Origin: UBA6168 sp039819485
Lineage (GTDB): Bacteria; Bacteroidota; Bacteroidia; Chitinophagales; Saprospiraceae
Assembly: GCA_039819485.1 (NCBI GenBank)
Contig: JBCBRY010000021.1
Coordinates: 1 to 64,000 of the forward strand
Direction: 5' to 3'
DNA length: 64,000 nt
Below, in pieces: positions 35,929 to 43,947 of the stretch (position 1 is the first letter of the stretch; every line of letters starts with the position of its first letter). The notes below the pieces were generated by a model that saw nothing but the letters and a program-made list of their open reading frames with translations, was not told where the DNA came from and searched no databases. The translations under genes and the position numbers were made by a program.

Positions 35929-36912
35929 ATGCAAAACACCGACCACTCATCGGCTATCCTAAAGTCTGCAAGACAGACATTGGACATTGAAATAGCAGCG
36001 TTGCAGGACCTGCGCGAAAGTATTGATGGTCATTTTGCCCGCGTGGTTGACCTGATTCACGGTGCGCAAGGAAGGGTCGTGGTTTCGGGCATCGGCAAGA
36101 GTGCCATCGTGGCCCAAAAGATCGTTGCTACTTTTAATTCTACCGGAACGCCGGCACTTTTCATGCATGCAGCCGATGCCATCCACGGCGACCTTGGTAT
36201 GATCCAGCCTGAAGACATCTTGATCTGCTTGAGTAAAAGTGGTTCTACTGCTGAAATAAAAGTACTGGTACCACTTGTGAAGAGCAGAGGGGTGGCCGTG
36301 GTCGGCGTGGTCAGTCAAAAGGACTGCTGGCTTGGGCGACAGGCTGATTACCTTGTACATATTCCCATTTCCAAGGAGGCCGATCCCAACGACCTGGCCC
36401 CCACGGCCAGTACCACGGCCCAGATGGCCTTGGGGGACGCGCTGGCCATTTCTTTGTTGTCCTTGCGTGGGTTCCAGCCCAGTGATTTTGCAGAATTTCA
36501 TCCCGGCGGTGTTTTGGGAAAACAATTGTATTTGCGGGTAAGTGACCTGTATCCGCAAAATGAACGACCTGCCGTTTTTGCCCAAACAAAAATACCGGCA
36601 GTGATGCTGGAAATGACGGGCAAACGGCTGGGCTGCGCAGTGGTCTTAAGTGAAGAAGATCAGGTCGTCGGAATTATTACGGACGGTGATTTGCGGAGAA
36701 AACTGGAACAACAAGGTGACAGGGGCATTTTCCATTTGAGTGCCGGAGAAATCATGGGCCGATCTCCAAAAACCATCCAGGCCGACGCCCTCGCCGTCAA
36801 AGCCCTCGAACTCATGCGGGCCAACAGCATCACTCAATTAATAGTGTTAAAAGGCGAAAATTACGTTGGTGTGGTACACTTGCATGACCTGGTGCGGGAG
36901 GGGCTGGTTTAA
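35929..36912 (+). CDS. kdsD: Arabinose-5-phosphate isomerase (KpsF/GutQ family)
   Basis: 327 residues. A SIS sugar-isomerase domain (about 30-200) contains VVVSGIGKSAIVAQKI, HAADAIHGDLGMI and CLSKSGSTAEI. It is followed by two CBS domains (about 205-327), including VVGIITDGDLRRKLE and NSITQLIVL. This is the layout of KdsD, which makes arabinose-5-phosphate from ribulose-5-phosphate for KDO synthesis. Together with hldD at 30.6 kb it supplies LPS core sugars. Its stop codon (TAA 36910-36912) is at the edge of an AATTGAT heptamer array. The gene downstream is unrelated in sequence and its transcription link is unknown. Confidence 0.95.
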   Translation: MQNTDHSSAILKSARQTLDIEIAALQDLRESIDGHFARVVDLIHGAQGRVVVSGIGKSAIVAQKIVATFNSTGTPALFMHAADAIHGDLGMIQPEDILICLSKSGSTAEIKVLVPLVKSRGVAVVGVVSQKDCWLGRQADYLVHIPISKEADPNDLAPTASTTAQMALGDALAISLLSLRGFQPSDFAEFHPGGVLGKQLYLRVSDLYPQNERPAVFAQTKIPAVMLEMTGKRLGCAVVLSEEDQVVGIITDGDLRRKLEQQGDRGIFHLSAGEIMGRSPKTIQADALAVKALELMRANSITQLIVLKGENYVGVVHLHDLVREGLV

Positions 36913-36945
36913 TTGATAATTGATAATTGATAACTTATACTTGAT
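36911..36945. repeat. Heptanucleotide array at the kdsD stop
   Basis: Three AATTGAT units (36911-36931), then AACTTAT and ACTTGAT (36932-36945). The array overlaps the kdsD stop and ends just before ATG 36947 of the next gene, so it fills the whole intergenic space. Confidence 0.88.
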
Positions 36946-36946
36946 A

Positions 36947-38104
36947 ATGAAAAATGGAGAAGGTCTTATAACCTACGGCTTAATAAGGGGAAAGACGAGC
37001 GTGTTAATATTTTTCCTTTTTCCTTTTTCCTTTTTCCTTTTTTTTCTTTCCTGTAATTATGAAAAAAGCACAAGTGCTGTGCCGGCTTTTTATCATTGGC
37101 AGACCCACCTGGAAATTACACCTGCGGAGCGCCGATTAATGGACTTGTTAAATGTCCAAAAATTGTACGTTAAATATTTTGATATAGATTTAGATGGAAA
37201 CAGCCAGCCCGTTCCTCATGCGGTAGTCGATATAAATGGGGAGTTGTTAGATGAAACTGTCATCGTTCCCACCGTATTCATTACCCACCGTACTTTTAAA
37301 AGTATTTCCAAAAAAAATATTGAACAATTAGCCAGCCGTATATTTAAAAAAATAAATGAAATAAATAACCGCCTCTATCCCACTGCGAACTATTTGCCAA
37401 CCGAAATCCAATTTGACTGTGACTGGACCCCAACCACCCGCGAAAATTATTTTTATTTTTTAGAATGTTTCAATTCAAAATTCAAAACTCAAAACTCAAA
37501 TGGAGTGAAGCGACATCCCGCACCGAGAGGTCGGGAACTTTCTTCCACCATCCGCCTTCACCAGTTTAAATACCCTGAACAGACCGGCGTGCCTCCGGTG
37601 GACAAAGGGATGCTCATGTTTTATAATGTCGGAAATCTGGAAAATTGGGAAACCGGAAATTCAATTCTGGAAATGCCCACGGCCGAAAAATACCTGACAC
37701 CCGGTACCCAGTATCCCATCCCACTTGATTGTGCATTGCCAATATTTAAATGGGGCGTGGTTTTCCGAAACGGCGAGCTCGTTTATTTAATAAATAATTT
37801 AAGTCGGAATGCTGTCGCAGATACTTCCCGTTTTTTTAACATAAATAAAAACAGATATGCGGTAAAAAAAAGTACCTATCTTAAAGGGTATTATCTGTAC
37901 AAAGACGATTTAATCCGCCTCGAAAAAATAGATGCAGCGTTACTGGATGCTGCTGGAGCAAAACTTGCTGAATTTCAAAAATCTATTAAGTCTGCAGGTA
38001 GCAACACAGGCAGTCAGAGAACTATTTCTTTTTATCATTTGGACACCACAACGCTGGCATCGTTTCAATATGAAGATTTTAAAAAAGTGATCGATCGGTT
38101 TTGA
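36947..38104 (+). CDS. Putative lipoprotein of unknown function with repeat-derived segments
   Basis: About 385 residues from ATG 36947. The hydrophobic signal core (about 20-34) ends at a lipobox-like FFLSC (Cys36), suggesting an outer-membrane lipoprotein. The mature region (about 45-385) has no family I recognise. Two stretches come from repeats: four TTTTTCC heptamers (37010-37037) encode residues 22-31 of the signal peptide, and a heptamer plus palindrome element (37474-37538) encodes about residues 177-198. Loss or gain of one heptamer shifts the frame, so expression may switch. The stop overlaps the next start by one base (ATG 38104), implying coupling with the 826-residue protein. Confidence 0.75.
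   Translation: MKNGEGLITYGLIRGKTSVLIFFLFPFSFFLFFLSCNYEKSTSAVPAFYHWQTHLEITPAERRLMDLLNVQKLYVKYFDIDLDGNSQPVPHAVVDINGELLDETVIVPTVFITHRTFKSISKKNIEQLASRIFKKINEINNRLYPTANYLPTEIQFDCDWTPTTRENYFYFLECFNSKFKTQNSNGVKRHPAPRGRELSSTIRLHQFKYPEQTGVPPVDKGMLMFYNVGNLENWETGNSILEMPTAEKYLTPGTQYPIPLDCALPIFKWGVVFRNGELVYLINNLSRNAVADTSRFFNINKNRYAVKKSTYLKGYYLYKDDLIRLEKIDAALLDAAGAKLAEFQKSIKSAGSNTGSQRTISFYHLDTTTLASFQYEDFKKVIDRF
37010..37037. repeat. In-frame TTTTTCC heptamer array (candidate phase-variable tract)
   Basis: Four perfect TTTTTCC units, followed by eight T and a C, lie within the signal-peptide codons of the lipoprotein gene. Seven is not a multiple of three, so each unit change moves the reading frame. Confidence 0.85.
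37474..37538. repeat. Composite mini-element inside the lipoprotein gene
   Basis: Heptamers TTCAAAA (two), CTCAAAA and CTCAAAT (37474-37501) abut GGAGTGAAGCGACA and then the palindrome TCCCGCACCGAGAGGTCGGGA (37516-37536). It has the same order of parts as 50752-50832 and, in reverse, as in hldD. Confidence 0.85.
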
Positions 38105-40584
38105 TGCACGTCAGGGCATGGGTTGAAAAAGCGTTTAAAAATATTCCTTATTATTGTCCATTAAATAAAAAAGCAATGCACTGCAATATTTTTATAAGCA
38201 CAGATATTTTGAATTTAAGAGGTAAGTTAAAATGGCTCCCTCAATTGATCTGTCTTATATTTTTGTTAGCCCCTTTTTCCGTTTCCAATGCCTGTGGCCC
38301 TCAGCCCTTTTCTTTTCACGGCTATACTTTTCTCAACCAAAATATTTTATTTAAAAAAGATAAAAAAGCAAATAAAAAGAAAGCGGTTGAAACGACTCCA
38401 CCGGTCGTAGCTGTGTTTGACCAGTTTTACGGTAATTATTTTGCAAAAAACGATTCGGTCATCATCAATGAAAATATTGCAGAGTGGGAGGAGCGGTACT
38501 GTGGTTTGGTAAAAAAAGCAGACCTCGAATTCATGGTTTATAAATCCGACACCACCGACCTGGAAATATTGTTGACCAACATGGGGAGCAAGTCGTTGCA
38601 GGTGCCGCTCCGTCTGCGGGGCAATTCTTTTGCGGAATATGTGTGGGAAAATAAATGCACCGAAAACATCGAATATCTGATCTTCGCCAAGCGGTGCGAA
38701 GTCCATGTGACCGCTGAAAGCAGTTGGGAAATATCCCGCCGCAATGTGCCGGCCATGCAGCATTTGATAAAAACCGGGAGGAAAGCTTTCAACCGGACCA
38801 AGTCGCATTATATGCGCTTGCGGTATGCTTACCAAATTATTCGTTTGGCACATTATGCGGGACTGTACGAGGAAACCTTGAATCTGTATGACAAGCTGTT
38901 GCCAAAAATAGACAAGTTCGAAAGCCGCTACGAAGAGAGCATTATTCCCTGGTGGATCGAAGGGCACCGGGCCGGGGCGTTGTTAAAACGGAAGCGGCGG
39001 GCAGAAGCATCCTACCTGTACGCCAAAATATTCCGGTTTTGTCCCAGCCGCCGGCAATCGGCTTACCTGAGTTTTTCCATCCAAACCGACGAAGAATGGG
39101 CCGATTGCCTGAAGCTCTGCCAGTCCGACGAAGAGCGGGCCATGATCTATGCCATCCGGGCCTCCAACCCGAAAAGCAGGGCGGTGGAAGAAATGGCGGC
39201 CATCTATCGGCTCGATCCTGCCAACCCTCAGTTGGAGCCATTGCTGCTTCAGGAAATCCGTAAGATAGAACGGCATTTGTTAGGGCTGAAATTCAACCAC
39301 AGGCGGAAGGAAAACAAGAGGCGGTACGGCGTCCCTGTAGCCGGTATTGAGAACTATGCCATTGATTTACAGGAATTTGTCAGGAAAGTGAGGTCGGAGA
39401 CGAAAGTGCCCCGTCCCAATCTTTGGCTGATCACGGAAGGCTATCTGGAGTTTCTCGCCGGTGATTTTTACGCTGCCGAAAAAACGTTCACGGAAGCGGC
39501 GAGAAAAGTGGAAGACGAAGTACTGAAAGAACAATTGGACGCCTTTCTGCTGGCCATGGAAATTGCCAAGTTTGACAAGCCGACCTCCAGGGTGGAAGAC
39601 ATGGCCTACGCCATCATGAAAGAGAATGAACTGTACCGCCGGTACCCCAGTTTCCAATCCTATCTGCGCGACAAGATGCGCTACCTCTATGAAGAGGCCG
39701 GCCAGGATAGCAAAGCACTGCTCACCTACAGCAACTTGCAGATCCTCCAGGTCAATCCCGTACCAAATATGGTGGACGAGCTCCTGGCGGTACTGCAAAA
39801 ACCGGAACGCACCCAACTGGAACGGTTGCTCACCGAACGTTTTTCTGTCAGTGACCTGCTCGACCTGAAGGCTATCTACATGATGGGCGAAGGGCAGATG
39901 GAAGCGGCGGCGCAATTCTACGCGCGCATCCCTGCCACAGAGTGGTCGAAATATGGCGAGTACAATCCTTTTATTGAAAATTTTCATGACCTCGTGAATA
40001 TTGACAGCAGCAAAGATTCGCTCACGCAAACGGTCAGCCTCAACCGGGGCGACCTGATCAATACCTTATTGGAGTTGGAGTTTCAGGCCAAAGGCAATCC
40101 GGAAAAGGCGCCTATCTATTATTATAAACTGGGGCTCGCCCATTACAACATGAGTTACTTTGGCTACGAGTGGAAGGCCATGGACTATTTCCGCAGCGGT
40201 ACCACCTGGAATAAACTGGACAAAAGCCGGAGAGGGGCCTACCCGTATTGGGAGTATCCGCTCGGCAACCGGGAAAACACAGATGTGTCCCGTGCCCTTT
40301 TCTTTTTTGAAAAGGCCCGGCTCATGGCCAAAACATCGGAGCTTAAAGCCAAAGCAACTTTTCAGGCCGCCCGCTGTGAGCAGAAACTGTTTTTTATGAG
40401 TGATTTGTACCAGCCACCGCCCTGCTGCAATAATATTCCCCTGCTGCCACAGGAATATCTCTATAATTTCGACCGGTTGAAAAATGAATTTTCGGAAACG
40501 GATTTTTATGAGTGGATCATCGAGGAGTGCCAGTATTTTGCAGCGTATGCGAGGAGGGGCAGGGCGATAGATGGTAGATGGTAG
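38104..40584 (+). CDS. Large exported helical-repeat protein of unknown function
   Basis: 826 residues from ATG 38104; a later Met about 25 residues in would place the hydrophobic stretch LPQLICLIFLLAPFSVSNA better as a signal peptide, with the mature protein starting CGPQPFSFHGYTF. The rest is largely alpha-helical with TPR/Sel1-like pairs (for example LAHYAGLYEETLNLYDKL, AGDFYAAEKTFTEAARK, AGQDSKALLTYSNLQILQVN). A Cys-rich PPPCCNNIP motif lies near the C-terminus. The family is not one I recognise. It is coupled to the upstream lipoprotein (one-base overlap), so the pair may form an envelope complex. The last codons and stop lie in a TAGATGG array. Confidence 0.75.
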   Translation: MHVRAWVEKAFKNIPYYCPLNKKAMHCNIFISTDILNLRGKLKWLPQLICLIFLLAPFSVSNACGPQPFSFHGYTFLNQNILFKKDKKANKKKAVETTPPVVAVFDQFYGNYFAKNDSVIINENIAEWEERYCGLVKKADLEFMVYKSDTTDLEILLTNMGSKSLQVPLRLRGNSFAEYVWENKCTENIEYLIFAKRCEVHVTAESSWEISRRNVPAMQHLIKTGRKAFNRTKSHYMRLRYAYQIIRLAHYAGLYEETLNLYDKLLPKIDKFESRYEESIIPWWIEGHRAGALLKRKRRAEASYLYAKIFRFCPSRRQSAYLSFSIQTDEEWADCLKLCQSDEERAMIYAIRASNPKSRAVEEMAAIYRLDPANPQLEPLLLQEIRKIERHLLGLKFNHRRKENKRRYGVPVAGIENYAIDLQEFVRKVRSETKVPRPNLWLITEGYLEFLAGDFYAAEKTFTEAARKVEDEVLKEQLDAFLLAMEIAKFDKPTSRVEDMAYAIMKENELYRRYPSFQSYLRDKMRYLYEEAGQDSKALLTYSNLQILQVNPVPNMVDELLAVLQKPERTQLERLLTERFSVSDLLDLKAIYMMGEGQMEAAAQFYARIPATEWSKYGEYNPFIENFHDLVNIDSSKDSLTQTVSLNRGDLINTLLELEFQAKGNPEKAPIYYYKLGLAHYNMSYFGYEWKAMDYFRSGTTWNKLDKSRRGAYPYWEYPLGNRENTDVSRALFFFEKARLMAKTSELKAKATFQAARCEQKLFFMSDLYQPPPCCNNIPLLPQEYLYNFDRLKNEFSETDFYEWIIEECQYFAAYARRGRAIDGRW

Positions 40585-40588
40585 ATGG
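40568..40588. repeat. TAGATGG heptamer array at a stop codon
   Basis: Three perfect units (40568-40574, 40575-40581, 40582-40588). The TAG of the third unit is the stop of the 826-residue protein, and the first two units encode its terminal residues. Confidence 0.88.
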
Positions 40589-40620
40589 TTTTTATAATTC
40601 ACTATTTAACGCAGGAATAA

Positions 40621-41274
40621 TTGTTGAAAAAGTTTTTAAAATATTTTATAAAAATTCTCGCTGGAATATTAATTCCAATTTTTGGTTATATTTTAACCGG
40701 ATTGATTCTCTCCATTATTCCGACCAGCCCTGATTCGGTTAATTGTAAAAAAAATAAGGAAATATACCTCACTACCAACGGTGTTCATTTGGATATCATA
40801 ATTCCCACAAAATATTTGGAAAACAATTTAATTGAAATATTCAATGTGCCTGCCTCCGTAAATTATCTTTCTTTTGGCTGGGGCGACAAAGGGTTCTATT
40901 TGGAAACACCGACCTGGGACCAATTAAAATTTAGCGTAGCGGTCAACGCCGTTTTTTTTAAAAGTGAAACGGCCATGCATGTTACTCAATATAAATACCA
41001 GTCAGATCGTTGGAGCAAAATTGAATTATGTGAAGAGCAACTCCATGCATTGATCAATTATGTCATGGATTCTTTTGCAAAGAACAATGAATTACAGATT
41101 ATGGAAATAGCCGGTGCTGGCTATTTTTCCAACGATAAATTTTATGAAGCGACCGGGAATTATTCTTGTTTGCGGACTTGCAATAATTGGGTTAATAAAG
41201 GATTAAAAAAAGCTGGAGTGAAAACATCCGTTTGGTCGCCATTTGATTTTGGTGTGTTGTACCACGTGGAATAA
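40621..41274 (+). CDS. TIGR02117/DUF2459 family membrane-anchored protein
   Basis: About 217 residues. One N-terminal transmembrane helix (about 8-31) is followed by the DUF2459 domain: a TNGVHLDIIIPT motif (about 52-63), YLSFGWGDKGFYLETPTW (about 81-98), and a C-terminal YSCLRTCNNWVNKGLKKAGV segment with conserved Cys and Asn. The family has been noted near urease genes in other bacteria, but its function is unknown. No ATG fits; the start is a TTG at 40621 or 40624. It starts 36 bases after the previous gene on the same strand. A large palindromic repeat follows. Confidence 0.83.
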   Translation: MLKKFLKYFIKILAGILIPIFGYILTGLILSIIPTSPDSVNCKKNKEIYLTTNGVHLDIIIPTKYLENNLIEIFNVPASVNYLSFGWGDKGFYLETPTWDQLKFSVAVNAVFFKSETAMHVTQYKYQSDRWSKIELCEEQLHALINYVMDSFAKNNELQIMEIAGAGYFSNDKFYEATGNYSCLRTCNNWVNKGLKKAGVKTSVWSPFDFGVLYHVE

Positions 41275-41325
41275 ACGCGCAATTGATTCCTTTAAAAAAT
41301 AAATTTAAATGCCTTGTGCCAATCT

Positions 41326-41420
41326 CTCTGTTTCAACTCTATTTTCTTTTCCGTTTACTCCCTGTGTGACAAAAAATAACACAGCGCTGATGTGGAGGAC
41401 TTAACAGCGTTGAAACAGAG
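41326..41420. repeat. Palindromic repeat family, copy A
   Basis: Arms CTCTGTTTCAAC (41326-41337) and GTTGAAACAGAG (41409-41420) flank an internal CTGTGTGAC-A6-TAACACAG hairpin (about 41372-41394). The repeat ends 9 bases before the start codon of the GNAT gene at 41430. Confidence 0.8.
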
Positions 41421-41429
41421 GAAATTAAT

Positions 41430-41948
41430 ATGAAAAAATACAGAATAATAAATACGGAAATTTCTGATCTGCCATTTATTTATTCCATGTTTGATGATGC
41501 TATTGTATATCAGCGTAGGAATAATTTTCCCGTTTGGGAAAATTATGACAAGGATATTTTAAATGTTGATATTGGAGAAAAAAGGCAATTTAAATTAGTC
41601 GATCCTGCCGGAGAGATTGCCTGTATTTTTACCATTTGTTTTGATGATAAAATAACCTGGCGGGAACGGGACCAGGGAAATGCTGTTTACCTGCACCGAA
41701 TCGTAGTTAATAAAAAATTCAAAGGGCAACGCTTGGTCGGGCAGATTTTGGAATGGTCGGTCAATTATGTAAAGGAAAAAAATATTCCATTCGTCCGAAT
41801 GGATACCTGGGCCGACAACCCAACGATCATCGCTTACTACCAGAGTTTTGGATTTGCCATCGTCGAATATTTTACAAACCCGGATACAGACGAGTTGCCG
41901 GTGCAGGCGCGGGGCAACCGGGTCGTTCTTTTGGAATATAAAGTTTGA
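41430..41948 (+). CDS. GNAT-family N-acetyltransferase
   Basis: 172 residues, a single GNAT domain. The acetyl-CoA binding segment is VVNKKFKGQRLVGQILEW (about 92-109), and the C-terminal motif FVRMDTWADNPTIIAYYQSFGF (split by family position, about 119-140) includes the usual N-x-x-x-x-x-Y pattern before the last strands. The substrate is unknown. Copies of one palindromic repeat lie immediately upstream (41326-41420) and downstream (41993-42075), so the gene is a repeat-bounded cassette. No operon partner overlaps it. Confidence 0.87.
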   Translation: MKKYRIINTEISDLPFIYSMFDDAIVYQRRNNFPVWENYDKDILNVDIGEKRQFKLVDPAGEIACIFTICFDDKITWRERDQGNAVYLHRIVVNKKFKGQRLVGQILEWSVNYVKEKNIPFVRMDTWADNPTIIAYYQSFGFAIVEYFTNPDTDELPVQARGNRVVLLEYKV

Positions 41949-41992
41949 AAAATAATACCCAATTAAATTCTTGTAATAACCACTCTGTCAAA

Positions 41993-42075
41993 CCTCTTTT
42001 CTGTTCTCCGTTTAAGCTTTGTGTTATTTTTTGTTACACAGTGTTCGGGTAAAGGAATAAACAGAGTTGAAACAG
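41993..42075. repeat. Palindromic repeat family, copy B
   Basis: CTCTGTCAAAC (41993-42003) and GTTGAAACAG (42066-42075) form the arms. The centre GTGTTATTTTTTGTTACACA is the reverse complement of the centre of copy A, so this copy is inverted relative to copy A. It ends 15 bases before the VOC-family start codon at 42091. Confidence 0.75.
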
Positions 42076-42090
42076 AAAAAAGGAATTAAA

Positions 42091-42459
42091 ATGAAACACC
42101 AGGCTACATCCATCCGCACTTTTATCGGCGCTAAAGAATTTGATTTGTCAAGGGCTTTTTATCGAGAATTGGGATTTACAGAATCGGTTGTTTCTGATAA
42201 GATGTCCTACTTTCGCATAAGCGATAACCTGGGGTTTTATTTGCAGGATTATTATGTGAAAGAATGGGTGGATAATTCAATGGTATTTTTGGAAGTGGAT
42301 GATGTGGCGCACTATTGGAAGGCGCTGAATAAATTGGGACTACATCATAAATACGAGCAAGTGCGCCTGACACCAATCAAAGAATACGATTGGGGGCGGG
42401 AGTGTTTTTTGCATGATCCATCGGGCGTGCTGTGGCATTTTGGGGAATTTTATGGATAG
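42091..42459 (+). CDS. VOC/glyoxalase-bleomycin-resistance superfamily protein
   Basis: 122 residues from ATG 42091 (a TTG at 42067 would add eight codons lying partly in the repeat). It has two beta-alpha-beta-beta-beta modules. FIGAKEFDLSRAFYRELGF (about 11-29) is the typical first module, and REC FLHDPSGVLWHFGEF near the C-terminus holds the conserved DPSG/N segment. It probably binds a metal or small molecule. Whether it is an isomerase, dioxygenase or binding protein cannot be told. A strong hairpin follows. Confidence 0.85.
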   Translation: MKHQATSIRTFIGAKEFDLSRAFYRELGFTESVVSDKMSYFRISDNLGFYLQDYYVKEWVDNSMVFLEVDDVAHYWKALNKLGLHHKYEQVRLTPIKEYDWGRECFLHDPSGVLWHFGEFYG

Positions 42460-42471
42460 ATGAAGTTTTGG

Positions 42472-42500
42472 CGGTATTGCCGCTGCAAGCGGCAATACCG
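42472..42500. terminator. Hairpin after the VOC gene
   Basis: A perfect 13-base stem, CGGTATTGCCGCT (42472-42484) and AGCGGCAATACCG (42488-42500), with a 3-base loop, begins 12 bases after the stop codon. No T-run follows on the plus strand, so it could also be a mobile palindrome. Confidence 0.55.
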
Positions 42501-42526
42501 TTAGTCATCCGAGCAATTTTAATAAA

Positions 42527-43057
42527 ATGAAAGAAAAACTAAATATCCGTTTGCTGGAAAAAGAAGATGCCACCGAACTTCACAATTTAATAGAACTGAA
42601 TCGAAAGCGGTTGGAGAGATATTTTCCAATTACTGTTTCACAAAATTCAAGTTTGCAGGCAAGCACGATTTACGTAAGTAAAAAGGTGAAACAGGCCGAA
42701 CAAAAAGAGTTGTATTTCTTTGTTATTTTATTTAATAAAAAAATAGCGGGCGGTATTATTCTCAAAAATATTGATTGGCGGATACCGAAAGGCGAGCTGG
42801 CCTATTTTATTGGTGGAGAATGGGAAGGGAAAAGAATTATGTCCCAAGCAATGGACCGGGCGATGAGTTATCTGTTCAATGAATTGGGCCTGAATAAATT
42901 GTTCATCAAGTGTTCCCCAAAAAATATTCCGAGTCGGCGATTGGCGGTCAAAAAAGGATTTAAATTGGAAGGGTTGCTGCGCCAGGAGTTTCGCATCGAA
43001 ACCGGTGAGGTTGAAGACATTGAATATTATGGAAAATTAAAAGTAGAGACAAGATGA
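42527..43057 (+). CDS. GNAT-family (RimJ/RimL-type) N-acetyltransferase
   Basis: 176 residues. N-terminal IRLLEKEDATELHNLIELNR (about 6-25) and YFIGGEWEGKRIMSQAMDRAM (about 91-111), with the acetyl-CoA loop EWEGKRIM, match RimJ/RimL-type enzymes that acetylate protein N-termini or small amines. The C-terminal KNIPSRRLAVKKGFKLEGLL (about 129-148) holds the conserved N-x-x-S-x-R-x-x-x-K-x-G-F pattern. The stop overlaps the start of the L,D-transpeptidase gene by 4 bases (ATGA), so the two are cotranslated. Confidence 0.9.
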   Translation: MKEKLNIRLLEKEDATELHNLIELNRKRLERYFPITVSQNSSLQASTIYVSKKVKQAEQKELYFFVILFNKKIAGGIILKNIDWRIPKGELAYFIGGEWEGKRIMSQAMDRAMSYLFNELGLNKLFIKCSPKNIPSRRLAVKKGFKLEGLLRQEFRIETGEVEDIEYYGKLKVETR

Positions 43058-43797
43058 AACTATTGATTGCGGCTATTTCATTTTTAGTGCTGGTCATTGT
43101 TTTTTCCTGTAAAGGAAAAATAAAAAATAAAGGCGCTGCGATGACCAGGGGGGAGGTGGCTTATGACGAATGTTACGGGGAGCTGGCCAAAAAATTAGAA
43201 AAGAATGGAGTTGCAATCAGTAGTTTGGAACTGTTGATCCGGGTATTTAAACAAGAAGAAATACTGGAAGTGTGGGCCAAAAATAAATTAGCTGAAAAAT
43301 TCAAAAAGATTGCGGAGTATCCTTTTTGCAAAAACAGCGGAACGCTAGGCCCTAAAAGAAAAGAAGGCGACCAGCAGATACCAGAAGGTTTTTACCATAT
43401 TGACCGTTTTAATGGTAAGAGTAAATTTTATTTGTCGCTGGGGATCAATTATCCGAATGCCGCCGACTTGGTTTTAGCAGACAAGCAAAAACCGGGTAGC
43501 GATATTTTTATTCACGGTGGATGTGCCACGGTAGGGTGCATCCCCATTACCAATGAAAAAATAAAAGCATTGTGGGTGCTGGCCAGTGAGGCCCTAACAC
43601 AAGGCCAGTCCAAAATTCCTGTCCATATTTTTCCTTTTGAAATGACGGCAGAAAATCTACGCAAAAACAGTCAGGTGTATCCACAGCATCGACTGTTTTG
43701 GGAAAGCCTGCAGAAAGGGTTTTTATACTTCGAAGAATATCGGTCTGTCCCACAAATGACCGCATTAAGTAATGGCTATTACCATTTGAGCAAATAG
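43054..43797 (+). CDS. L,D-transpeptidase (YkuD/YafK-like) lipoprotein
   Basis: 247 residues. A signal peptide with a lipobox-like end (VFSC, Cys19) suggests a lipoprotein. The YkuD-type domain (about 85-215) ends in the catalytic motif IHGGCATVGCIPITNE (about 151-168), with the nucleophile Cys in VGC. A central GDQQIPEGFYHIDRFNGKS segment fits YafK-type murein L,D-transpeptidases, which cut or form bonds at meso-diaminopimelate. It is periplasmic, remodelling peptidoglycan or anchoring proteins. It is translationally coupled to the upstream GNAT gene, an unusual partner. Confidence 0.9.
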   Translation: MKLLIAAISFLVLVIVFSCKGKIKNKGAAMTRGEVAYDECYGELAKKLEKNGVAISSLELLIRVFKQEEILEVWAKNKLAEKFKKIAEYPFCKNSGTLGPKRKEGDQQIPEGFYHIDRFNGKSKFYLSLGINYPNAADLVLADKQKPGSDIFIHGGCATVGCIPITNEKIKALWVLASEALTQGQSKIPVHIFPFEMTAENLRKNSQVYPQHRLFWESLQKGFLYFEEYRSVPQMTALSNGYYHLSK

Positions 43798-43947
43798 ATG
43801 TGTCCGTTTGCCAACCCTTTTTTTGATCTTTTGTTATGGGGGTTTTAAGGAATCTTCGTGTCTTATTACTTTCGCAACCCGAAAATAGAAAACGACGGTC
43901 TCCTCTCTACTTATATTTCAAAACAAAATATCCTAATCAAACTCAAA

